DNA from: an uncultured Spirochaetia bacterium
GTDB lineage: Bacteria; Spirochaetota; UBA4802; JAGODF01
Assembly: GCA_937967705.1 (NCBI GenBank)
Contig: CALCJG010000356.1
Location: 1 to 12,609 of the forward strand
Reading direction: 5' to 3'
Length of the DNA stretch: 12,609 nucleotides
Shown: one piece after another, positions 6,756-12,609 of the stretch
How the letters are laid out: every line of letters starts with the position of its first letter
How positions within the stretch are numbered: the first letter of the stretch is position 1
Program-made: the position numbers and the translations under genes
Notes under the pieces: model-generated
Seen by the model: only the letters and a program-made list of their open reading frames with translations
Databases searched by the model: none
Told to the model about the DNA's origin: nothing

Positions 6756-8495
6756 ATGAATGTTCTATTCTACCTGATTTCTGCAGTAGTTGCCTTTCTG
6801 CTCGCCAATAGATTCTACGCACGCTTCATTTCCAGAACCCTGGGAGAGGACGCAAGCAGCCCCACACCGGCCAGCAGGATAAATGACGGTCGTGACTATG
6901 TCCCCACGAAACGCTATGTGCTCTTCGCTCATCATTTTTCCGCAATAGCAGGCGCCGGACCGATACTGGGTCCTACCGTTGCCATCCTGTACGGGTTCGT
7001 TCCCGCTTGGATCTGGGTCGTAATCGGAGGTATATTCCTCGGCGCTGTTCATGATTTTACAAGCCTGTTTATCTGCATGAAGGAAGGGGGAAGGTCGATG
7101 GCCGAGGTGGCCCGTAAAACACTGGGGAACTCGGGCTTCAACCTGTTCATCGCTTTTACTATCCTCATGATTGTGCTCGTGACATCCTCTTTTTTGAGCG
7201 CCACATCCATCTCCCTTACCTCTCTGTGGCCCATATCGAAGATCGGTGTAAAGGAGGGCGAAACCTTCCTGAAAACGGTCACCATCAATGGAGTCGTGAT
7301 GGGAAGAATAGGAGGTATCGCCTCCACCTCCGTCATCTTCATCACCCTGACATCGCCCCTCCTCGGCTGGCTTATCTATAAAAAGGGGATCCCAACTCTG
7401 GTTGCCTACCTTCTGGCCTCCCTCATCTGCGTTCTGTCCGTAATACTGGGTATAGCCTTTCCCATCAGCATGACGCCGTTCGTATGGATGATCATCATAT
7501 CAGTCTATGTGCTGATCGCCGCCGGTGTCCCTGTATGGGTCATCCTGCAGCCCCGGGACTTCATCAATGTCCAGATCCTTTATGCAGGGATGGTGCTGAT
7601 GGGGCTGTCCGTAATATTGACCGGGAGCTTCGGCCTCACAGTGAGTATGCCCAGTTTCAATCTCGAAGAGGGCGCAAGGAACCTGGGCTTCATCTGGCCC
7701 ATGATGTTCATCACCATCGCCTGCGGGGCCATCTCAGGCTTTCATTCCCTGGTGGCCGGGGGAACCACCAGCAAGCAGCTGTCCGATGAATGCGACGCCC
7801 GCAAGATCGGCTTCAACAGCATGCTCCTGGAATCCCTCCTGGCCCTCTGTGTCCTGCTGGCTGTAGGGGCTACACTGAGTTTCGCAGATTATAAATCCAT
7901 TGTCTGGCCCTCCCAGAGTGACGTTAAATCCAACCCCATTCTGGGTTTCTCCCTCGCGGCGGGGCATCTCTTCCACAAGGGATTGGGAATACCCGTTTCC
8001 CTGGGAACCGTTTTCGGCATTCTTCTGGTGGAGGGTTTTGTCATAACAACACTGGATGCCGCCGTAAGGCTGAACCGCTACCTCTTTGAGGAGCTGTGGA
8101 CAATACTCTTCAAGAATCCCCCCAGACTCTTTCAGTATTACTGGTTCAATTCGGGATTATCGGTAATTCTTATGTGGGTTTTGGCATACAGCAATGCCTT
8201 CAGCAAACTCTGGCCGATATTCGGCACCGCCAACCAGCTTCTAGCGGCCATGGGGCTTTTCGTGGTTTCCAGCTGGCTTCTGCAGAAGGGGAAAAGGTAT
8301 CTCTTCGCACTGATACCAGGATTGTTCATGATCGTGACGACGATCGCCTCACTGATCATCCTGATGGACCAGTACATCAGGGAAGCCAACTATGTTCTCA
8401 TGGTAACGGACATCCTGATGCTGGGGCTGGCTGTGGGGGTACTCATACTTCTCGCCCGACAGTTTATCCGACGGGATCCCCTCTCCTTCGGCTGA
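6756..8495 (+). CDS. cstA: CstA-family permease (carbon starvation protein A type), 579 aa
   Basis: Inner-membrane permease of the CstA family. Characterised relatives take up pyruvate, and peptide uptake has also been proposed. Family hallmarks are AHHFSAIAGAGPILGP (58-73), GAVHDF near 96-101, CGAISGFHSLVAGGTT (323-338) and WPIFGTANQLLA (486-497), within roughly 14-16 hydrophobic segments. AAGGAGG lies just upstream of the ATG with ideal spacing, so the start is firm. At 579 residues it is shorter than E. coli CstA (about 700) but typical of the compact forms. Compared with the neighbouring paralogue it carries extra sequence around 140-190 (a hydrophilic KIGVKEGETFLKT segment) and in the middle. 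It converges on the second cstA-type gene. Substrate and coupling ion cannot be read from sequence. Confidence 0.93.
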   Translation: MNVLFYLISAVVAFLLANRFYARFISRTLGEDASSPTPASRINDGRDYVPTKRYVLFAHHFSAIAGAGPILGPTVAILYGFVPAWIWVVIGGIFLGAVHDFTSLFICMKEGGRSMAEVARKTLGNSGFNLFIAFTILMIVLVTSSFLSATSISLTSLWPISKIGVKEGETFLKTVTINGVVMGRIGGIASTSVIFITLTSPLLGWLIYKKGIPTLVAYLLASLICVLSVILGIAFPISMTPFVWMIIISVYVLIAAGVPVWVILQPRDFINVQILYAGMVLMGLSVILTGSFGLTVSMPSFNLEEGARNLGFIWPMMFITIACGAISGFHSLVAGGTTSKQLSDECDARKIGFNSMLLESLLALCVLLAVGATLSFADYKSIVWPSQSDVKSNPILGFSLAAGHLFHKGLGIPVSLGTVFGILLVEGFVITTLDAAVRLNRYLFEELWTILFKNPPRLFQYYWFNSGLSVILMWVLAYSNAFSKLWPIFGTANQLLAAMGLFVVSSWLLQKGKRYLFALIPGLFMIVTTIASLIILMDQYIREANYVLMVTDILMLGLAVGVLILLARQFIRRDPLSFG

Positions 8496-8535
8496 TCAAA
8501 CCCGGAAGGTCGGGGCGAGTTACCTTAACATTCCC

Positions 8536-8561
8536 TCCGATCCCCGGATAAGGGGATCGGA
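8536..8561. terminator. Perfect stem-loop between convergent permease genes
   Basis: TCCGATCCCC (8536-8545) pairs perfectly with GGGGATCGGA (8552-8561) around loop GGATAA. It sits in the 67-base gap between two convergent stop codons, two bases from the minus-strand gene's stop, and is well placed to protect or end both transcripts. Neither side has a T-tract, so it may be a 3'-end stabiliser and not a classical intrinsic terminator. Confidence 0.6.
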
Positions 8562-8562
8562 C

Positions 8563-10173
8563 TCACTGCACAGTCGGTCTCTTGATGCCCTGGAAGGCCT
8601 CAACCGCCAGAGTCACCGCCAGAACAAAGAGCACTGCAGCGATCCCGGCGATGAGATAATTACCGGACACGCCGTTATGGTAGACCATCAGGGCCAGGGC
8701 GGCCAGCGTAATCAGAAACATGATCATCATGGGAATTCTGACGAAGAGGGTCCCTTTCTTATGCCTTCCCAGCCAGATCGTGACGGCCAGAAGGGCCAGG
8801 GCGGCCAGAAGCTGATTGGCTGATCCGAAAATGGGCCATATTTTCAGTCCCTGTCCGCTCAGCACCAGGGAACCCGCCGCAGCCACACCGATAAAGGTCG
8901 CGATGTAACGATTCCTGGCCAGCAGGGGCTGTTCCTCGGCCTTTAGACTGTTCTTCTGGAAGAACTCCTGGAAGGCAAACCGGGAGAGGCGGGTGGCGGT
9001 ATCCAGGGATGTGAGAGCGAAGGCCGATACGGCCAGCGACGCGAAGGTCTTCCCGGCGTTGAAATCGATCCCGAAACGGCTCATCACCTGCCCGAGGCCT
9101 GTTGCAAAGATGTCCACCGGATTCCCCTTCAGCTTGACGTAGTCCTCCTTCAGCAGCATGGCGGCCGTTATGAGGGCCACGATAGCCAGGAGGGATTCGA
9201 TCAGCATCCCGCCGTATCCCACAAGCTTGGCATCCTTTTCATTGTTTAGCTGCTTGGCGGTGGTTCCCGACGCAACCAGGGAATGGAAACCCGATATGGC
9301 TCCGCAGGCTACGGTCACGAAGAGTATGGGAAACAGATAACCTATTTTCTCCACATGGAATGAGGTGAAAGCAGGAATGCGAATCTCCGGGTTCACATAG
9401 ATGATTCCGGCAAGACCCAGGATCATAAGGGCATAGAGGATGAAGGAGTTGAGATAATCCCTCGGCTGAAGCAGTATCCATACCGGAGCGACGGAGGCAA
9501 TGAAGATGTACCCCATGAGGATGTAGGACCAGGTTATGGCAGAAAGCTGCAGGGGATATATCCAGCCCAGATAGAGGGAGAACGCAAGGAGAACCACGCC
9601 GATGATGGTCGCCAGCGACAGGGACAGATTGAGCTTGTAAAGCAGAATGCCGAAAAGAACGGCCACAGCGATGAAAAACATCGAGGCGCTGGCGGCAGCC
9701 GGTACCTTCTCAAAGGTATCCGCCACCACCACGATGAAGACCGCCACAACGAGTATCAGCGTAGACCAGGAGAAAATCAGGAAGAGAAACTTGCCCCTGG
9801 AGCCGATCTCCTCCTCTATGACCTCCCCGATGGAACGGCTCTGATGCCTCACGGAGGCTATCAGTGATGAAAAATCATGCACGGCCCCCATGAAGATCCC
9901 CCCGACAAATATCCAGAGAGCCACTGGCAGCCAACCAAAAACCGCGGCTACTATCGGCCCGATGATCGGGGCGGCCCCGGCAATGGAGGCAAAATGATGC
10001 CCCAGAAGCACCGGGGCCTTCGCCGGCACATAATCCACACCATCATACATGGTATGGGCAGGCGTCTTTCTTTCCGGATCGATCCCCAGTCTACCGGCAA
10101 CGAAGCGGCCGTAAACGATGTATCCGATTGCAAAGGCAACAACAGCAAAGATAATCAGCCATACCGATCCCAT
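8563..10173 (-). CDS. cstA: CstA-family permease (carbon starvation protein A type), 536 aa
   Basis: Second inner-membrane CstA-type permease, paralogous to the one at 6756. It shows GHHFASIAGAAPIIGP (58-73), GAVHDFSS near 96-103, CGAISGFHSLVASGTT (290-305) and WPIFGSANQLLA (446-457), with about 14 membrane helices and no soluble domain. I chose ATG 10173 because AGGAGG sits six bases before it and the protein then begins with the first helix (GSVWLIIFAVVAF), aligned residue for residue with its paralogue. The frame stays open upstream to 10356, but that stretch is basic, has no membrane character and would add about 60 residues. It is convergent with the first permease. Differences between the two, mainly shorter loops here, suggest different substrates or conditions of use, but the sequence does not say which. 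Confidence 0.94.
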   Translation of the reverse strand: MGSVWLIIFAVVAFAIGYIVYGRFVAGRLGIDPERKTPAHTMYDGVDYVPAKAPVLLGHHFASIAGAAPIIGPIVAAVFGWLPVALWIFVGGIFMGAVHDFSSLIASVRHQSRSIGEVIEEEIGSRGKFLFLIFSWSTLILVVAVFIVVVADTFEKVPAAASASMFFIAVAVLFGILLYKLNLSLSLATIIGVVLLAFSLYLGWIYPLQLSAITWSYILMGYIFIASVAPVWILLQPRDYLNSFILYALMILGLAGIIYVNPEIRIPAFTSFHVEKIGYLFPILFVTVACGAISGFHSLVASGTTAKQLNNEKDAKLVGYGGMLIESLLAIVALITAAMLLKEDYVKLKGNPVDIFATGLGQVMSRFGIDFNAGKTFASLAVSAFALTSLDTATRLSRFAFQEFFQKNSLKAEEQPLLARNRYIATFIGVAAAGSLVLSGQGLKIWPIFGSANQLLAALALLAVTIWLGRHKKGTLFVRIPMMIMFLITLAALALMVYHNGVSGNYLIAGIAAVLFVLAVTLAVEAFQGIKRPTVQ

Positions 10174-10490
10174 AACACTCCTCCTATTTGATGCATTCCA
10201 ACCCTGAAGGGGCGGGGACATAAGTTTCACCCTGAAATAGCAGGACCGTGAGAGGAATACAGGGACCCGGCCCCTGTGATGACGCGCTTCTCTCCCCCCA
10301 GACCCCTGACGCTCATTCTGGCAATCCTGCGGATTTTTATCAAGTAAACTTCTCAAAATTCTTATCCTAAAGCGGAAAAGAGGTATTATTTAGCCCCCCT
10401 GGATGAAAATCCACTTGAAATATTGACAGGACTACCCTATTGTTTGTCCACTCACGGTAATCGCCTTCTGCTCCACTGATAAAAGGTCCT
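10174..10490. other. Divergent intergenic region between permease and PilZ-like genes
   Basis: No gene is seen. It contains the minus-strand Shine-Dalgarno AGGAGG of the permease, a hairpin ACAGGG (10259-10264) with CCCTGT (10272-10277) in the permease leader, and the plus-strand promoter listed separately. An open frame continuing upstream of the permease start is judged non-coding. I could not identify a convincing minus-strand promoter. Confidence 0.5.
10415..10443 (+). promoter_or_regulatory. Sigma70-type promoter for the PilZ-like gene
   Basis: TTGAAA (10415-10420, five of six to consensus), a 17-base spacer, then TATTGT (10438-10443, four of six). Transcription would begin near 10450, about 40 bases before the TTG start and its AAAAGGT ribosome site. 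An overlapping TTGACA at 10423-10428 is a better -35 but has no -10 at the right distance. Confidence 0.5.
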
Positions 10491-11201
10491 TTGATTCAAG
10501 CCGTGAACGGCAAACTGAATTATACTGAAAACGATGCAGTCTCTGAAAACCAATTACCCGGTAATCGAATGAGGAATAAAATACGGTCCACAAAAGACCT
10601 GAGGGTCAACAGCGTTCTGCGAGTCTATAAAAAGGGATTTGGATATTCCAAGATTCATATTATCGACAACAGTGATTACTACCTGGCGGCGGGGGCGGAA
10701 AAGGAATTTATCGATGTCCTCAGGGATGGGGATGTCCTGGACGCCTATTACTGGACCGAGCACGAATCCTCCTATGAGTTCCCGCTCAGGGTTCTGGGCC
10801 ATTTCCACATCGATTTGAAAATCGCCTTCTTCGAACACACGGACAAGATCAGCTGGAAGAAGGAGAGACGCTGCCTCACTGCCCATGTCCGCGAACCCTT
10901 CAGCTTTTTTACGTTCCACATAGGCGACACACCCAGGACCTTTGAGTCCCGGGACGTGACACTGCGCCAGGGCACGCTGGTCGAGCTGAACGATCGCGAG
11001 GCTCTTCTCCATTATGAGGAAAGCATGGATGAGGGGGATTTTCTGAAAGGACATATCAGCGTCGGGGACGGAGATATCGACATCCTTGCGAGAATACATA
11101 CTGCCACTACTTCAGGGGATTACAGACTGGAATTCATCGGGCTGGGCGATAAAGACAGATGTAGGCTGCTGGATCACGTCCTGAGTCTCTACAGGGAGTA
11201 A
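10491..11201 (+). CDS. YcgR/PilZ-like two-domain protein with eroded c-di-GMP motifs
   Basis: A 236-residue soluble protein whose layout resembles YcgR-type proteins: an N-terminal beta domain (about 38-115, with the 'DGDVLDAYYW ... YEFPLRVLG' pattern) followed by a PilZ-like barrel starting at KKERR (123-127) and ending GDYRLEFIGLGDKDR. PilZ proteins bind cyclic di-GMP through RxxxR and (D/N)xSxxG. Here Arg127 is followed by Cys-Leu-Thr-Ala, so the second arginine is Ala131, and the second motif region reads LNDREALL (166-173), with no Ser or Gly. It may therefore not bind the messenger, or my alignment may be off. The start is uncertain: TTG 10491 has AAAAGGT at good spacing and a promoter 50 bases upstream; ATG 10569 would give 210 residues but lacks a ribosome site. 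No signal peptide or membrane helix. It converges on the gene ending at 11214. Confidence 0.6.
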   Translation: MIQAVNGKLNYTENDAVSENQLPGNRMRNKIRSTKDLRVNSVLRVYKKGFGYSKIHIIDNSDYYLAAGAEKEFIDVLRDGDVLDAYYWTEHESSYEFPLRVLGHFHIDLKIAFFEHTDKISWKKERRCLTAHVREPFSFFTFHIGDTPRTFESRDVTLRQGTLVELNDREALLHYEESMDEGDFLKGHISVGDGDIDILARIHTATTSGDYRLEFIGLGDKDRCRLLDHVLSLYRE

Positions 11202-11213
11202 GGGTATTATAGA

Positions 11214-11657
11214 TCAATCCGCCTCTTCCTTTTTGTCCGAAAGCAGGATGTCGCAGATATAGGACTCCCTCTGCGTACTGAGAGGGGTGTACATCTTCAG
11301 TATCCCGGCAAAGGAAAAGGAGTCCCCTTTCTTCAACTGCTTAAGGTAGACGGGATCATCCGTGTGTACATGATAGAGCACATTGATAGCCTTGGATTCC
11401 GTACACCGCACAATTATCCGGTACTTCCTGCCGAAACGTCCTTTATCGTTTATCTCTTCCACCTGTCCCTGTGCCTTCACGATGAGGCCCAGCTTCCCGT
11501 CGAGAAAAAAATCACGCTTCAGGGGCAGGAGCGCATTGAATCCGGAGAAGAAGGCGGCATCCATCAGGACCGGCTTCCGCCCGCCGTCCAGAGCCATCAC
11601 ACCCCCCGGCAGGAGGAGAAGGATTAGAATGATACCGCTATTTATTCTCATCATCAT
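11214..11657 (-). CDS. Exported OB-fold-like small protein, function unknown
   Basis: A 147-residue protein with a cleavable signal peptide (MMMRINSG, a leucine-rich core, VMA at 20-22), so probably periplasmic. The mature part looks beta-rich: KLGLIVKAQGQVEEI (55-69), RKYRIIVRC (77-85) and LKKGDSFSFAGILKMY (108-123), followed by YICDILL. Such a strand-strand-'KGD.v.f.G' pattern is typical of OB-fold domains of secreted proteins; this is a structural guess with no enzymatic motif. Cys85 and Cys135 could form a disulfide. Three ATGs stand in tandem (11657, 11654, 11651) and GGGAGG lies about 11 bases upstream. The start is 28 bases after the HtrA stop, so the two are almost certainly co-transcribed, placing the protein in envelope maintenance by context only. 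Confidence 0.7.
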   Translation of the reverse strand: MMMRINSGIILILLLLPGGVMALDGGRKPVLMDAAFFSGFNALLPLKRDFFLDGKLGLIVKAQGQVEEINDKGRFGRKYRIIVRCTESKAINVLYHVHTDDPVYLKQLKKGDSFSFAGILKMYTPLSTQRESYICDILLSDKKEEAD

Positions 11658-11685
11658 ATGCCAGCAAGACCTCCCTCTGAGGGAG

Positions 11686-12609
11686 TCATTCCTCCTCCCT
11701 GAGGTCTATCCCGTAAAGGGTATCACCGCGACGGATGTTGAGGTTTTCGATGCGATATCCCCCGGCCTTGGCTTTCATCACCAGCGACTCCAGCGTGGAA
11801 ACCTTTTTTCCGTTAAGGGAGACGATCACGTCCCCTTTTTTTAAACCGCTCCGGTATCCGGACCGCATGGGGGAGAGATAGGTGATGACCACTTCGCCGG
11901 TACTGGCATTCTCATCCATTTCTATCCCGTAGTGAGTATAGATCGTTTTCAGCCCCCGCTGAATTTTCTGGTAATAGATCTTTTCCCTCCAGAGCAGCTG
12001 AAAATCGTGCAGTCTGCCGCTCCGGGAAACGGTTATCTTGAGCCGGGTTCCTATCTCCTTCCGGGCGACGGTAGAAACGAGCTCTCCCAGACTGCCCACC
12101 TCCCGGTCATCCACGTAGCGGATGACATCACCACGATGTATCCCTGCATCCTCCGCGGGAGAATCCTTGATTACGGATATCACTTCCAGAAGGGACTTCT
12201 CGCTCTTCCGCGATACCTTCCTCTCCCGCACCAGGAATCCCATCCAGCCCCGGCGTACGCGTCCGTTCCGAATGAGTTCGGAACTGACACGTTTCACGAT
12301 ATTGGAAGGAATGGCGAAACTGATTCCCTGATATCCTCCGGAAACCGTGCGAATAGCCGTATTCAGCCCCACCATCCTTCCCTGAAGGTTGATCAGGGGG
12401 CCTCCAGAGTTCCCGGGATTGATGGGCACGTCGGTCTGAATGAAGTCTTCCACATCGGCAAAACCCAGGTCGTTGCGCCCCTTGGAGGAAACGATACCGC
12501 TGGTAATGGACTGGCGCAGACCGTAGGGATTCCCTATGGCTATCACCCACTCCCCCTCCGAAAGCTCATCGGAATCCTCCATGGTGATGGGCACATAGTC
12601 ACCTCCTTC
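11686..12609 (-). CDS. htrA: HtrA/DegP-family periplasmic serine protease, C-terminal part (truncated by window edge)
   Basis: HtrA/DegP proteases degrade or refold damaged envelope proteins. The frame is open to the right edge; 307 residues are present, and the signal peptide with the catalytic His and Asp lies outside. Seen here, numbered from the edge: AIGNPYGL (24-31), [14 protein letters not shown] (59-72) with nucleophile Ser68, GISFAIPSN (95-103) of the specificity pocket, then two PDZ domains (about 118-205 and 215-303). The first contains [12 protein letters not shown] and the second [16 protein letters not shown]. The two-PDZ layout matches DegP/DegQ. The serine motif is intact, so the enzyme should be active if the missing half is. 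It heads a unit with the small exported gene 28 bases downstream. A GTG 45 codons before the GNSGG motif is an internal codon and not the start. Confidence 0.95.
   Translation of the reverse strand, partial: EGGDYVPITMEDSDELSEGEWVIAIGNPYGLRQSITSGIVSSKGRNDLGFADVEDFIQTDVPINPGNSGGPLINLQGRMVGLNTAIRTVSGGYQGISFAIPSNIVKRVSSELIRNGRVRRGWMGFLVRERKVSRKSEKSLLEVISVIKDSPAEDAGIHRGDVIRYVDDREVGSLGELVSTVARKEIGTRLKITVSRSGRLHDFQLLWREKIYYQKIQRGLKTIYTHYGIEMDENASTGEVVITYLSPMRSGYRSGLKKGDVIVSLNGKKVSTLESLVMKAKAGGYRIENLNIRRGDTLYGIDLREEE

Noticed and set aside
10174..10356. Upstream extension of the minus-strand permease to about 597 residues
   Set aside because: The extra stretch is basic and lacks membrane character, while AGGAGG at ideal spacing marks ATG 10173 and the paralogue begins at the same point.

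Overview
The window (about half G+C) reads as ordinary chromosomal DNA of a Gram-negative bacterium. A two-PDZ periplasmic HtrA protease, a lipobox protein and a signal-peptide protein support an outer envelope. A proton/sodium-pumping pyrophosphatase, a Na+ symporter and two CstA-type uptake permeases suggest an ion-gradient-driven, possibly anaerobic organic-acid or amino-acid user. I cannot fix the taxon; a spirochaete or similar lineage is a guess. I see no mobile element, tRNA, rRNA or CRISPR array.

Layout. On the minus strand, bases 1-1222 hold the N-terminal 407 residues of transketolase (cut by the left edge). Next come an SNF-family Na+-dependent transporter (1508-2860) and a membrane-bound pyrophosphatase, hppA (3174-5624), each separated from its neighbour by a gap of about 300 bases with a terminator-like hairpin. 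Upstream of hppA is a 650-base region (5625-6276) with no convincing large gene but an unusual density of hairpins and a very strong Shine-Dalgarno in front of a 26-codon frame. A small orphan lipoprotein gene follows (6277-6591, minus).

The centre-right has two CstA-family permease genes pointing at each other (6756-8495 plus; 8563-10173 minus), with a perfect 10-bp stem-loop in the 67-base gap. A recognisable sigma70-type promoter then drives a PilZ-like protein on the plus strand (10491-11201). This converges, with a 12-base gap, on a minus-strand pair made of the C-terminal part of an HtrA/DegP protease (cut by the right edge) and, 28 bases downstream, a small exported OB-fold-like protein.

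How it fits together. HppA turns pyrophosphate into an ion gradient. The SNF protein and probably the CstA permeases use ion gradients for nutrient uptake, and transketolase links carbon flow to pentose phosphates. The protease pair belongs to envelope quality control. These appear to be independently transcribed units, not one pathway operon. The parts most worth a second look are the structured region upstream of hppA, the HppA sequence subtype, and the PilZ-like protein whose ligand motifs look eroded.
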